A DNA stretch of 64,000 nucleotides from Methanobacteriota archaeon (GCA_023399215.1 JAEWQJ010000005.1:17468-81467); one strand, 5' to 3'. Shown: positions 17,091 through 26,741, numbered from the stretch's first letter. The notes: generated by a model not told the origin, from the letters alone. A program made the numbers and translations.

Positions 17091-18200
17091 TTACGAATGA
17101 AGTACTGATAGTATGTCATCGGGTCTTGCCCGTCTTGTGATTCCACTGATGGGGTTCTTTATCCCTGCAAGATTATTGGAATTTCCATTCAGGATCATGA
17201 GATTAGCTTTATTCCCCTTTTGTATCGAACCCGTAGAATCAGATCCCATTACAAAGGAACCATTAAGTGTGCAAATTTTAAATACTTGCCTGTCATCAAT
17301 GGAATAAATCTTAGACATAAATTCCATTTCAGCAAACATATTTACAGAATTTAACATTACATTATCCGTTCCTGCAGCTACTTTTATCCCAGCTTCCAGC
17401 ATCTCGGCAACAGGTGCAATTCCTGCTCCTGTAATTAGGTTAGACCTCGGACAGACAACAACTGGAATCTTCGCATCAGCCACTTTTTCAAGATCTTTTT
17501 TTGTGGCATTTGTCAAATGAATCAGAAGATCTGGTTCAAGTGACAATGCTTTTTCTATGTCGCTCGTATCTTTTTCTCCGGCATGGATTGCAAAGAATTT
17601 TCTATGCTGCCGTGTGCAGGTAGCAATATTCTCCAATAGTTCGAGATCAAGGTCATTTGCTCCACTCATTCCAAGTCCGGTAGAATGTAGAAAAATTCTT
17701 CTTACTTCAGCCAGTACAACCTGAAGTGGCAGGTCAGGTTCTGTAGGTCTGCCCAGTATCATAGAATGAAGTTTAAGTCCTTCTAGAGCTTTATTCAGGG
17801 CTGCAACCCCTACAACACCCCCTTCTCTGAAATCCGCAAAAGCACAGGTTCCGGTTTCTATCATGTCCAGCAAGGACTTTCTCATGCCCTCGATCAGGGC
17901 TTTGTATGGCGTGTCTCTTAATATCCTGTGTTTTAATCCGTCAGGAGGCTTTACAAGAGCATCCAGGTCTCTTTGAGTCCGAAATCCGGAAACTTTTCCC
18001 AGAGGAGGGTCTTTGAATACCGAGTCTCCAAGGTGAGTATGTGCATTGACAAAACAGGGAGCAATTATGTTCTTAGAGAGTGTATGCTCTTCCCCAATCT
18101 CCGTAATTATTCCTCTCTTTACGCAGATATACCCCTCAATAGGTTCCAGTTCAGGGCCTGCAATAATTGTCCCGGGAATTATCCGTTCAGTGCCGTACAT
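17091..18200 (-). CDS. Amidohydrolase-family metal-dependent deaminase/hydrolase
   Basis: A 369-residue cytoplasmic enzyme of the chlorohydrolase/cytosine-deaminase branch. It shows a small N-terminal beta-sandwich part (GTIIAGPELEPIEGYICVKRGIITEIG), the metal motif NAHTHLGDS (about residue 55), a second histidine site FAIHAGEK, CPRSNLITGAG, and the metal-ligand Asp in AAGTDNVMLN. These residues coordinate one or two metals for hydrolysis of an amide or a deamination. The substrate is unknown. ATG 18200 has AGGTGCG upstream, so this start is well supported. Confidence 0.88.
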   Translation of the reverse strand: MYGTERIIPGTIIAGPELEPIEGYICVKRGIITEIGEEHTLSKNIIAPCFVNAHTHLGDSVFKDPPLGKVSGFRTQRDLDALVKPPDGLKHRILRDTPYKALIEGMRKSLLDMIETGTCAFADFREGGVVGVAALNKALEGLKLHSMILGRPTEPDLPLQVVLAEVRRIFLHSTGLGMSGANDLDLELLENIATCTRQHRKFFAIHAGEKDTSDIEKALSLEPDLLIHLTNATKKDLEKVADAKIPVVVCPRSNLITGAGIAPVAEMLEAGIKVAAGTDNVMLNSVNMFAEMEFMSKIYSIDDRQVFKICTLNGSFVMGSDSTGSIQKGNKANLMILNGNSNNLAGIKNPISGITRRARPDDILSVLHS

Positions 18201-18620
18201 ATATACGCACCTCAGCTACTCATTAAGCACTATGTTCAATTTGTGGAAAAGCAAACATATACATAATATATAAGTTTTTCTTCAGATTTTTTACATTATC
18301 ATTTTTTCAGGATATATCAATCTTTAAAATTTAACTTTTTATTAATGCAGTTTTTTTGAGAACGTAATTTTACTAAGAATGCCACTTACTACTCTGTCCT
18401 TGTTTCTGTAGTTTTTTATTATGTTTCTCATCTGCATTTTTTATGATATATATCATCTGCAGTTCGCAGTTAATCCTGCATTCTTTCAAGTTATCTCTTC
18501 ACATTATCAGGTTTTTATATTGCCCTTATAATCGAAATCGTTTCTCTTAAGAGAAATCGGTTTTTAATATAAATAGTTTTTTAATATATATACAATGTAG
18601 TAAATCCATAGTTTGCCGAC
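18201..18620. other. Intergenic region, T-rich
   Basis: AT-rich DNA with many T-tracts between the amidohydrolase and the putative RNA gene. No coding frame has a ribosome site. The far end holds TATA-like sequence (TTTTTATATATT, about 18622-18633). Confidence 0.4.
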
Positions 18621-18651
18621 ATTTTTATATATTATTATGTATATAATATGA

Positions 18652-18850
18652 CTTCGTCGCATTGTATAGGTCCTTGCACGAGGTAATGGAAAATCCTGAC
18701 TGTGAGTGTATAGACAACCCCAATGCGGTACATTGATAGTGTGACACTGTGCCCTGCACGAGGGTAACTGAAAGTGACTGCGGAAAACCAGAGGATGAGC
18801 TTTCGGAGTTAGTGCGCAAGGGCTACAGCACTATTTCTCCGTCTTTTGCT
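18652..18850 (+). ncRNA. Candidate structured non-coding RNA (about 195 nt)
   Basis: A GC-rich island in very AT-rich DNA, about 25 nt after a TATA-like box. Helices visible by eye: CGCATTG (18658-18664) with CAATGCG (18721-18727), enclosing a small hairpin CCT/AGG (18672-18683); CCCT/AGGG around GCACG (18752-18764); and CGGAG..AGTGC (18804-18815) with GCACT..CTCCG (18828-18841) around a 12-nt loop. The motif TGCACGAGG-TAA occurs twice, 80 nt apart, so the RNA seems to contain a duplicated module. It does not show SRP RNA, RNase P, tRNA or snoRNA signatures. A T-rich stretch follows. Strand is inferred from the TATA position. Confidence 0.5.
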
Positions 18851-18951
18851 TGAAATTTTAATCTTATACTGTTATTGCTTCCGATTATTTCTTTACTTTA
18901 GTTGGTCAGTCCGTTATTGATTTATATAATCCCTCCAAAAATGTAAAAGAT

Positions 18952-19269
18952 ATGTCCTTCGAAGAGGCAATAATAGATATGGGGTCCGATGTAATTGTTG
19001 ATATAGAGGTTACTCCAGGCTCCAAATCGATTTCGGTTCCAAGTGGTTATAATGAGTGGCGCAAGCGAATTGAAGTAAAACTAACCAAAAATGCCCAGAA
19101 AGGAAAGGCAAACGAACAGCTGGTCGAATGCCTTGCTGAACTCTTCGCAATTAGCAGTTCGAATATTCTTATAAACAGTGGGGCAACAAGCAGTAAGAAG
19201 TCTTTATTGTTAAAAGGAGTTTCATATCAACAGGCAGTTTCAGTTTTTGGAGCGCATTTAAAAAAATAA
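18952..19269 (+). CDS. DUF167 (UPF0235/YggU) family protein
   Basis: A 105-residue cytoplasmic protein with the DUF167 core: VDIEVTPGSKSISVPSGY, RIEVKLTKNAQKGKANEQLVECLAELF, then SSNILINSGATSSKKSLLLKGVS. The family is a small alpha/beta fold of unknown function, widespread in archaea and bacteria. It is followed 134 bp later by a Toprim protein on the same strand, a pairing that may be functional. Confidence 0.88.
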   Translation: MSFEEAIIDMGSDVIVDIEVTPGSKSISVPSGYNEWRKRIEVKLTKNAQKGKANEQLVECLAELFAISSSNILINSGATSSKKSLLLKGVSYQQAVSVFGAHLKK

Positions 19270-19403
19270 CTCCGAAATTTAAAAACTACATTTAAAAATA
19301 ACCCAACTTCAAGAGTAACTTTCTCGTCTCCTGGTAAGTAAATTGCCTACGAGTAAACTGCAGTTCTCTTAAAGTTTTAATTACTAAAAAGGTTGCAGAA
19401 AAC

Positions 19404-19835
19404 GTGGCTGATCTTGAAATTTACAGAAAAAGGCTTGAAAGAATTGAAGAGCTGCTCTCTGAACTTTCTGAATACTCTGGAAGGGGAGCAATTATCATTG
19501 TTGAAGGAAAAAGAGACGTCATTTCACTGAAAAGGCTTGGAATTAAAGGTAATTTTGAACTTGCAACTCATCAATCTCTTTTTAATTTCTCTGAGAAAAT
19601 TGCTCGACTTGGTAGTGAAGTAGTTATACTAACTGATTGGGACAGACGAGGTGACATTCTGGCTATAAAACTTTCAGGATACTTTCAAAGTTTCGGTTTG
19701 AGACCCGAACTTGAGATCAGAAACAAACTTCGACTTATTTCTCAGAAGGAAATCAAAGATGTAGAAAGCCTCTACACTTATGTTTCCAGATTGAGATTGA
19801 AAACTGGCTCCTGTTCAAAGCAGGATTTCCAATAA
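19404..19835 (+). CDS. Toprim-domain protein (small archaeal DnaG/RNase M5-like)
   Basis: A 143-residue protein from GTG 19404. After an N-terminal helix (LEIYRKRLERIEELLSEL) the Toprim core follows: AIIIVEGKRDVISLKRLG with the catalytic Glu, and VVILTDWDRRGDILA with the DxD metal pair. This fold performs phosphodiester chemistry in primases, topoisomerases and maturases. The size fits the stand-alone archaeal UPF0292-type family. Its nucleic-acid target is not known. Confidence 0.85.
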   Translation: MADLEIYRKRLERIEELLSELSEYSGRGAIIIVEGKRDVISLKRLGIKGNFELATHQSLFNFSEKIARLGSEVVILTDWDRRGDILAIKLSGYFQSFGLRPELEIRNKLRLISQKEIKDVESLYTYVSRLRLKTGSCSKQDFQ

Positions 19836-19910
19836 GTTTAAATCTTAAAAATGAAATTCAAAGGTCAAGTTCAAAAAATATTAAAATTAATATTATATTT
19901 ATTATTAAAA

Positions 19911-19999
19911 ACAAATACTACAGTTAAAATTAACACTTGACGAACTTGTTTTAAAAACAAATACTGCAGTTAAAATTAACACTTGATGAACTTGTTTTA
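19911..19999. repeat. 46-bp direct tandem duplication
   Basis: A 46-bp unit beginning ACAAATACTACAGTTAAAA (19911-19956) is repeated at 19957-19999 with two visible substitutions. The second copy runs into the last codons of the minus-strand gene ending at 19997, so the duplication may have replaced or copied that gene's 3' end. Confidence 0.85.
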
Positions 20000-20410
20000 T
20001 TCTTTATGCATGGGATTAGGTTCTGCTTTCTCCTGAATTATCTCCATACTCTGTAGAGTCTTCTGATGGTTAAATGTTCGATCGAATTCCGGATACTTTG
20101 GAAAATTACCCGCCAGCTCTTCAAACATTTTGTGTCTTGGACTAATGATAATTATGTGAGCAGGAGGATGAATTTTCTTCAGTCTACTAATTGCCGCTCC
20201 TGCATGATTATTCAACTCCACCAGTGCTGCAGAGTTACATTTTGACTTGAGGGATACGCCCATTACACTAACAAGAAGTTCATCAGCATAGTTTGGTTCT
20301 ATGCATTTTGGAGTAGCTGAAAATTGAATATGTCCGTATCTTTCTAGATCATGTAAGGCTATTTTTACTTTATCCGAGTCGTCTGCCCGGACTAGCGCGA
20401 ATGATTTCAT
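19997..20410 (-). CDS. Conserved methanogen protein, probably DUF356
   Basis: A 137-residue cytoplasmic protein from ATG 20410 with GGTGGTG upstream. It reads as an alpha/beta protein: MKSFALVRADDSDKVKIALHDLERYGHI, then ADELLVSVMGV, KCNSAALVELNNHAGAAISRLKKIHPPAHIIIISPRH. The pattern resembles the methanogen-specific DUF356 family, which has no known function. The C-terminal 30 residues are polar. No operon partner. Confidence 0.6.
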   Translation of the reverse strand: MKSFALVRADDSDKVKIALHDLERYGHIQFSATPKCIEPNYADELLVSVMGVSLKSKCNSAALVELNNHAGAAISRLKKIHPPAHIIIISPRHKMFEELAGNFPKYPEFDRTFNHQKTLQSMEIIQEKAEPNPMHKE

Positions 20411-21574
20411 TTTTTACACACCACCAATATACTGAAGTAATCCCCATTTTGATATGGATTTACCCCTATAATAAACTTTGTGTATGAAAGATGCTGAACA
20501 GCCAGCTTTTCGGGCATTTCAGGCCTCTTATGATCTTTTAATCGCTTTTACGGCGCTATATATGGTCTGGTCCCCAGGCTGTAAAATTTCATTTCTCTTA
20601 GTTAAGAGATTTTCAAAAATTATAAGGGTACCTTGCAATTTCTTTTTTCAGATGTAGTATACGCTTCCAGGTAATGGAGTCGTGTATTCTATACTTATAT
20701 TCATCGTATATATATTCGTTTTGAAATAATACTTTCAATGAGAAAGTTTCATTTTCCAAGTAAAAAATCTTTTTTGATCTTCTCTTTTGCAGATATTTTT
20801 ATCTGAATTCTGCTCTTTTTATATATATATATTATGAAAACAAATTTCATAAGACTATACTATTAATTTTCAAATTTGACATAATTAAAACTAGAGTAAC
20901 TTTATCTCTTATATTACACTACTCAAGGTTAATTGTCAATTTTTATGGGGTCTAAAATAAACTTTAATAAGGTAGAAACTTATTTCAGGTGAATTTAAAA
21001 TATGAATATTTTAACAAACTTGCGCTCCTGATATCAAGTCATCAGATAAAATTTCCAGAATTAAAACCCAAAATTATATATTGCAAATTATATATTACAA
21101 ATAAAATATTAAAAATATAATGTTAAAACTAAAATATCAAAAATAAAATGTTATTTGATAAAATGACATCTTTTATTTAGGACTTCTCTATATCATATAC
21201 CGAAATAGCTTACGATAAGGTATCAAAAGGTATTACACAACCGTATTTCCTTTCTTTTCGTCGTGTTTACTTTATAAATGCAGCGGAAGAATTAATACAT
21301 CTTTAGAATTATGGATATACCCTTGATATTTAATAAAAAAATGATCTTTAGTTTATTTCTTATATTCAATTTAAGTTCATACTTTCAATAGTAAGTTCCA
21401 TCATTTGTAATTTAGTAATAAGATCATTACCTGTAATTTAGTAATAAGATCTTACTTCTATCCGTTATCGAGTAATGCCGAATCTTCTGTAAATTAAATG
21501 ATACAATAATAGGTTTGGCTGCCCAATTCCTTAAATTAAGGCATACAGAAATCATTATATTAGAAGGTGATTAT
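20411..21574. other. Long AT-rich intergenic region before proA
   Basis: About 1.16 kb with no supportable gene. It contains homopolymeric A/T stretches, a 26-bp tandem duplication at 21406-21451 based on TGTAATTTAGTAATAAGATC, and several TATA-like segments. The proA ribosome site GGTGATT is at its end. A short in-frame extension upstream of proA (from 21515) lacks a ribosome site. Confidence 0.5.
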
Positions 21575-22918
21575 ATGGCTGAAGATATTAAATCCAAGGT
21601 AATAAAGGCAAAAAAGGCATCGATTGAACTTTCCAGTGTAAGTACGAAAGTAAAAAACCTGGCGCTTGAGGCCATGGCTCAGGCTCTGGACAAGGAAAGG
21701 ACAGCTATTCTGGATGCAAATGCAAAAGATCTTGAAGCTGCGGCGGAACTGAAACAGAAAGGGAAGCTTACTCAGGCTCTTGTAGACAGGCTTAAGGTAA
21801 GTGACTCAAAGATCGATGGAATGATTGCAGGAATCAGAGATGTAATTAAGCTCAAAGATCCTGTAGGAGACACTCTCTCTACTCTTGAGCTGGACAAAGA
21901 CCTTATTCTCTACCAGGTGAGCTGTCCGATTGGCCTTATAGGTGTCATCTTTGAATCTCGGCCTGATGTGGTGCCTCAGGTTATGTCACTTTGCCTTAAG
22001 AGCGGGAACGCAACTATCTTCAAAGGTGGGAGTGAAGCCCGGGAGTCTAATCGCACTATTTTCCAGATTCTTGTAAAAGCCATAGAATCCACAGACGGAA
22101 TGCCAGCAGGGGCTTTCCAGCTTATGGAAACCAGAGAAGAGATAATGGACCTTTTAAGTCTTGATGCTTATGTAGATCTCCTTATCCCCAGGGGTTCAAA
22201 TGAATTTGTCAAGTTTATCCAGGAAAATACGAAAATCCCTGTACTGGGCCATACCAGCGGGATCTGTCATATCTATGTGGATGAGCATGCGGATCTCGAT
22301 ACAGCCTGGAAGGTCTGCTTCGATGCGAAAGTACAGTATCCTGCAGTATGCAACGCCATTGAAACCCTTCTGATAAACCGTAAAATTGCAGATGCTTTTC
22401 TGCCGAAGATGGCAGAGATGTACCTTGGCGCAGGGGTTGAATTACGCTGTGACGAGGATAGTTATACTCTGCTTGAAAAAAGAGGGCTTTCTCCTCTCTC
22501 ACGAGCTACGGAAGAGGACTGGAGTCTTGAGTACAATGATCTCATTCTTTCGATAAAACTCGTTGATACTATAAAGGAAGCTATCAACCACATAAACACT
22601 TTCGGTTCCCATCACACCGATGGAATAATAACTGAGAATGCTTCAAGAAGAAAAGAGTTCACAGGGCTTGTTGATTCTTCAAGTGTTATGGTAAATGCCT
22701 CAACCCGTTTTGCGGATGGCTATCGTTATGGGAAAGGAGCTGAGGTCGGAATAAGCACAAACAAAATTCATTCCCGTGGGCCTGTAGGCATGGAAGGTCT
22801 TCTGATCTACAAATACATCTTACTCGGAAAAGGGCAGGTTGTTGCAGATTATGCAGGAGAAAATGCAAAACCCTATACGCACAGAAAACTTGACCTTAAG
22901 TTTGAGGATGTAAATTGA
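21575..22918 (+). CDS. proA: Glutamate-5-semialdehyde dehydrogenase (gamma-glutamyl phosphate reductase)
   Basis: A 447-residue cytoplasmic enzyme that reduces gamma-glutamyl phosphate with NADPH in proline synthesis. ATG 21575 is preceded by AAGGTGATT. Visible motifs: LILYQVSCPIGLIGVIFESRPDVVPQV, AGNATIFKGGSEA-type nucleotide region (SGNATIFKGGSEARESN), LIPRGSNEFV, catalytic Cys in YPAVCNAIETLL, and GSHHTDGIIT near the end. Length is normal. It is the first gene of the run proA, proB, proC, all on the plus strand but with long gaps, so they may have separate promoters. Confidence 0.97.
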   Translation: MAEDIKSKVIKAKKASIELSSVSTKVKNLALEAMAQALDKERTAILDANAKDLEAAAELKQKGKLTQALVDRLKVSDSKIDGMIAGIRDVIKLKDPVGDTLSTLELDKDLILYQVSCPIGLIGVIFESRPDVVPQVMSLCLKSGNATIFKGGSEARESNRTIFQILVKAIESTDGMPAGAFQLMETREEIMDLLSLDAYVDLLIPRGSNEFVKFIQENTKIPVLGHTSGICHIYVDEHADLDTAWKVCFDAKVQYPAVCNAIETLLINRKIADAFLPKMAEMYLGAGVELRCDEDSYTLLEKRGLSPLSRATEEDWSLEYNDLILSIKLVDTIKEAINHINTFGSHHTDGIITENASRRKEFTGLVDSSSVMVNASTRFADGYRYGKGAEVGISTNKIHSRGPVGMEGLLIYKYILLGKGQVVADYAGENAKPYTHRKLDLKFEDVN

Positions 22919-23067
22919 AATCCTGTTGAAGAATGCCGAAGAATTATGATATGTTTATATACCTGAATTGAAATACCAGCGCAAATTGAGTGCAAGCGAT
23001 GGAAATCCGGATTTCAGCTGTTACTAATTTCAGCTGTATTCCCAAAATATTTTACGAGGCCTTGTTA

Positions 23068-24219
23068 TTGACAGATAGAAATGAATTCCTCAATGATGTT
23101 AATAAAATTGTTATCAAAATCGGTACTTCCTCACTTACAAAACAAAACTGTGACAGTACAAAAGAAAACTGTAGTATTGATCCTACCTTTATAGAAAATA
23201 TTGCAGCTCAGGTCTCCGAACTTCGAAAGCGTGGAAAAGAGGTAATTGTGGTAAGTTCGGGGGCAATAGGTGTAGGACTCTATGAGCTGGGCATTTCTCC
23301 AAAACCTCGTGAAATCCCTATCAGGCAGGCAGCAGCAGCGGTAGGACAGAGCATCCTTATGCAGTACTGGAGCGAAGCTTTTTCGAAACACGGGATAAAA
23401 GTTGCTCAGATCCTTCTTACTTATGAATTCTATTCTGACCGGGTAGCCTACCTTAACCTTAGAAACAGTATCTCTACCCTTCTGGAATATGGGGTAGTTC
23501 CCATAATAAATGAAAACGATTGCACCTGTACAAACGAGATTGAAGCAATCTTTGGAGATAATGACAAGCTTTCTGCAATGGTTGCAAGCAAAATCGATGC
23601 TGATCTCCTGATTATTCTTTCGGATATCGACGGTCTTTTTGACAAAAACCCAAAGATACACGATGATGCCAGACTCATCTCTCTCGTGGACAAAATCACA
23701 CCTGAAATCGAAAGTTATGGGGGTGACCCTACAAGCTTCAAGGGCGTAGGGGGAATGAGGACCAAGATAAAAGCTGCAAAGATCTGTAGCATGGCAGGTT
23801 GCTATGTCTTGATTGCAAACAGCGAAATCGAGGACGTGCTTCTGAAGGTTTTGTCTGGAGAAGAGATAGGTACCCTCTTCCTGGCTGAAAGGCATATCCA
23901 GAAGAACCGTGCCCGCTGGATCATTCTTGCAAGGGCTTCAGGCACTATCCGTGTAGATGTAGGGGCAAAAGACGCAGTTCTCGGGAAAAACAGTCTTCTT
24001 CCTGCCGGAGTTGTGGAAGTTGAGGGAAATTTTGATAGGGGAGATGTGGTTAGATTAGAGTGTGAAGGCAAGGTCTTTGCAAAAGGAATTACAGACTACA
24101 CCTCTGAAGAACTTATAAAAATAAAAGGTGCCCATACAGACGAAATTGAAGGTATTCTGGGCTATAATAATTACAGTAATGTAATAAAAAAAGAAAATAT
24201 TGGCATAATAGAGAACTGA
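23068..24219 (+). CDS. proB: Glutamate 5-kinase with PUA domain
   Basis: About 383 residues from TTG 23068, which has GAGG 8 nt upstream and gives a start close to the kinase domain; the frame is open 78 nt further without a ribosome site. It phosphorylates glutamate to gamma-glutamyl phosphate, the substrate of ProA. Motifs: KIVIKIGTSSLT, VVSSGAIGVGL, IINENDCTC, FGDNDKLSAMVASKI, LLIILSDIDGLFDKNP, and GGMRTKIKAAK. A PUA domain occupies roughly residues 285-365. The A-kinase fold and PUA are the full-length arrangement. Feedback inhibition by proline is usual for the family. Confidence 0.96.
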   Translation: MTDRNEFLNDVNKIVIKIGTSSLTKQNCDSTKENCSIDPTFIENIAAQVSELRKRGKEVIVVSSGAIGVGLYELGISPKPREIPIRQAAAAVGQSILMQYWSEAFSKHGIKVAQILLTYEFYSDRVAYLNLRNSISTLLEYGVVPIINENDCTCTNEIEAIFGDNDKLSAMVASKIDADLLIILSDIDGLFDKNPKIHDDARLISLVDKITPEIESYGGDPTSFKGVGGMRTKIKAAKICSMAGCYVLIANSEIEDVLLKVLSGEEIGTLFLAERHIQKNRARWIILARASGTIRVDVGAKDAVLGKNSLLPAGVVEVEGNFDRGDVVRLECEGKVFAKGITDYTSEELIKIKGAHTDEIEGILGYNNYSNVIKKENIGIIEN

Positions 24220-24390
24220 ATTAAATTTCCAGCATACTCGAAGAATTAAACTGGATTTTCTGAGATTTCTGAAGAATCCAAATTAATTTCTTGTAGTTTC
24301 GAAGCTTTTATCAATCTATTAATTTCTTATAAATCTATTTGGGCTATAAAGTCCCTTTAAATTACTCAATACTAATCGAAAATACGTTTT

Positions 24391-24404
24391 GAGGTAATTA
24401 CCTC
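24391..24404. promoter_or_regulatory. 14-bp perfect palindrome before proC
   Basis: GAGGTAATTACCTC is a perfect inverted repeat centred 43 nt upstream of the proC ATG. Its place between proB and proC suggests an operator or a rho-independent-like element. No T-run follows directly. The regulator is unknown. Confidence 0.4.
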
Positions 24405-24440
24405 GATATTCCCATTTATTTTGAAAATAGGAGAAATTAT

Positions 24441-25259
24441 ATGGTAGATCAAAACCAAAAGATAGGATTTATCGGAGCAGGAAAAATGGGCTCTGCACTT
24501 ATGCAGGGAGTTTTAAAGGCCGGAATTGTAAAGCCTGAAAACCTTGGCGCGGCCGACGTTTACGAGCCTTTCTTAAACGATCTAAAGGCAAAACTTGGCA
24601 TTAATATATCTACTGACAATTCTGTTATCGCCAGGTCATCCGATATTCTTCTCCTAGCAGTAAAGCCCCAGACTCTGGGTTCGGTACTCGAAAATCTTAA
24701 AGCTGACATAACTTCTGATAAACTTGTTATCTCAATTGCAGCCGGTGTGCCTCTTGCCACTTATGAAAATGCGCTTCCTGCTGGCACAAGAGTCATACGT
24801 GTAATGCCAAATATTGCGGCCACAGTTTCCGAAGCTGCTTCAGGTATTGCTCCAGGCAAAAATGCCACTCCTGAAGACGTGAAAACCGCCCTTGAGATTT
24901 TTTCTGCAGTCGGTACTGCAGTCCAGGTGTCTGAGTCCATAATGGATGCAGTTACAGGTCTTTCAGGCAGCGGGCCTGCATTTATCTTTCCTATAATTGA
25001 GGCAATGGCCGATGGTGCTGTCCTTGAAGGAATGGATAGGAAAAGTGCCCTAACTCTCTCAGCCCAGACTGTACTTGGGGCTGCAAAAATGATGCTTGAA
25101 ACAGGCCTGCACCCCGGAGAACTCAAGGATATGGTTACTTCTCCTGCCGGGACTACCATTCAGGGTGTACATGCCCTTGAAGAGGCTGGAGTCAGGGCTG
25201 CGTTTATGAATGCAGTTATAAGGGCAACCGAACGCTCAAAAGAACTTGGAAAGAAATAA
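24441..25259 (+). CDS. proC: Pyrroline-5-carboxylate reductase
   Basis: A 272-residue NAD(P)H-dependent enzyme for the last step of proline synthesis. It shows the N-terminal Rossmann motif IGFIGAGKMGSALMQG, LLLAVKPQTL, VISIAAGVPL, RVMPNIAATV, and the C-terminal dimerisation and substrate motifs LSGSGPAFIF and MVTSPAGTTIQGVHALEE. The ATG follows AATAGGAGAAATT. Length is normal. A palindrome lies just upstream. Confidence 0.97.
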   Translation: MVDQNQKIGFIGAGKMGSALMQGVLKAGIVKPENLGAADVYEPFLNDLKAKLGINISTDNSVIARSSDILLLAVKPQTLGSVLENLKADITSDKLVISIAAGVPLATYENALPAGTRVIRVMPNIAATVSEAASGIAPGKNATPEDVKTALEIFSAVGTAVQVSESIMDAVTGLSGSGPAFIFPIIEAMADGAVLEGMDRKSALTLSAQTVLGAAKMMLETGLHPGELKDMVTSPAGTTIQGVHALEEAGVRAAFMNAVIRATERSKELGKK

Positions 25260-25587
25260 ATTTCTCTTTTCCATTTTATTCTATTTTTTTATTTGGTAAC
25301 TGTTCAGTTCCTGTAAAATCGGTCTATTGATATTAATTCCAATGTGATTGAGCAGTGAAAATAAAAACCAGTGAAATAAACCAGTGAAATAAACCAGTGA
25401 AATACGAAAAAACATGATCAATAACTAGCAATTAAAAAAATAAACTTAAAAAAATTTGCTCACGAGTCCTACTAAAGATGGTTATTGATCATGCTTTGCC
25501 CAATCTGGGTATTTGCCCAATCTGAGTATTTGTTCAGGCGGAGTATTTACCCAGGCTTAGTAGGCACGAATATTTTTATTTTCTTAA
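25260..25587. other. Intergenic region with short repeats
   Basis: No gene. It holds CCAGTGAAATAAA repeated three times (25368-25406) and, near 25497-25562, about four degenerate copies of a 16-19 bp unit based on TTTGCCCAATCTGAGTA. It separates the convergent proC and peroxiredoxin genes. Confidence 0.6.
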
Positions 25588-26277
25588 TTATTTTTTGCCA
25601 TCTTTTTTAAAGCACAAAAACCAGTCAAGACAGTACATATTTTCTTCTGGCTTACCGGTTCTTTCTTTTACGGCTTCCATCGAACTGGGAGGTGGAACAA
25701 TAACATCCTCTCCAGGCTGCCAGTTTGCTGGAGTTGCTACTTTCTCTTCTTCATTTTTCTGCAGGGCGGCCAAAAGCCTTTTTATTTCCTGCATATTTCT
25801 TCCCGATGATTGCGGGTAGTAAAGAATTGCTCTTATCTTTGCTTCAGGATCTATGATAAATACGGCTCTTACAGCCTGCGTAGTTGAGGCTTTTGGCTGG
25901 ATCATTCCGTATTTTTTTGCAACATCCATTTTCAGGTCGGCTATTACCGGAAACTTTACCTCTACATTTTTCATCCCTTTATACTCGATTTTTTCCTCGA
26001 TCCTCTTAAGCCATGCAATATGAGAGAACACGCTGTCGATAGAGAGCCCTATCAGCTCAGTGTTCATCTCTCTAAATTCCTCCTGCATACTGGCAAAAGT
26101 CATGAATTCGGTAGTACATACGGGTGTGAAATCTGCAGGATGACTGAAAAGAATAACCCACTTACCTTTGTAATCATCAGGGAAATTGATTTGTCCCTGA
26201 GTTGTTACTGCTGTAAATGACGGTGCATCATCTCCGATCAGAGGCATGTGTATCTGTTCATACTCAGCTTCTACCAT
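25588..26277 (-). CDS. Peroxiredoxin, Prx6-like archaeal thioredoxin peroxidase
   Basis: About 229 residues from ATG 26277 (AGGTGA 5 nt upstream; a GTG three codons earlier overlaps that site). The AhpC/TSA domain shows the peroxidatic Cys in FTPVCTTEF (about residue 54), with the preceding SHPADFTP motif and the conserved Arg further on. The C-terminal extension ends CLDWFLC, with two further cysteines (about 216 and 222) like the archaeal peroxidase of the Aeropyrum type that form a resolving disulfide. It removes hydrogen peroxide and alkyl peroxides in the cytoplasm of this oxygen-sensitive organism. Confidence 0.95.
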   Translation of the reverse strand: MVEAEYEQIHMPLIGDDAPSFTAVTTQGQINFPDDYKGKWVILFSHPADFTPVCTTEFMTFASMQEEFREMNTELIGLSIDSVFSHIAWLKRIEEKIEYKGMKNVEVKFPVIADLKMDVAKKYGMIQPKASTTQAVRAVFIIDPEAKIRAILYYPQSSGRNMQEIKRLLAALQKNEEEKVATPANWQPGEDVIVPPPSSMEAVKERTGKPEENMYCLDWFLCFKKDGKK

Positions 26278-26741
26278 ATTTTTCACCTATTTAGATCATG
26301 CTTTTTCTTTCGGGACCGGAAACTGAGTTCAAGTTCAGAGGCTTTTTCTTAAAAGAGTTCGAAGTCTTACCACTCCTTCTAAGAGTTTAGAGTCTTCCCC
26401 CTTAAAAGCCCTTTTTTCCCTCAACCGTCCCCTAACTATCTATAGTTATTTTTGTTCTTATATATTTGTTCCTAAATCTGGATAAAAAATTTACTTTGTT
26501 AAAACTACTTTTTTTTAAAACCTTATTTTCTTTTGGCTTTTATTTTTTCCAAAATAAGTACTGTGCACCTATTTTCAATTCTTTTTTCTGTCAACACTTC
26601 TAGTTTTTATGTGTTAAGTGTTTTGAAGTCTTTTTTAAATGATTCATACCTTTTAACGTCCTATCTTTAAAAAAGAAGTCTCTTAAGGCTTTCTTTTGGA
26701 AAATAATTTATGCTGGAAATCCTTTGTTATATGGGGGTTAA
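26278..26741. other. Divergent intergenic region, 464 bp
   Basis: Separates the peroxiredoxin and the DUF523 gene and must hold both promoters. Mostly T-rich; no gene or long repeat seen. Confidence 0.4.

Noticed and set aside
18625..18819. 64-codon minus-strand frame over the candidate RNA
   Set aside because: No ribosome site, Ser-rich chance composition; the RNA structure explains the GC content better.
23131..23895. 254-codon minus-strand frame opposite proB
   Set aside because: Shadow of a firmly identified kinase gene; no motifs of its own.
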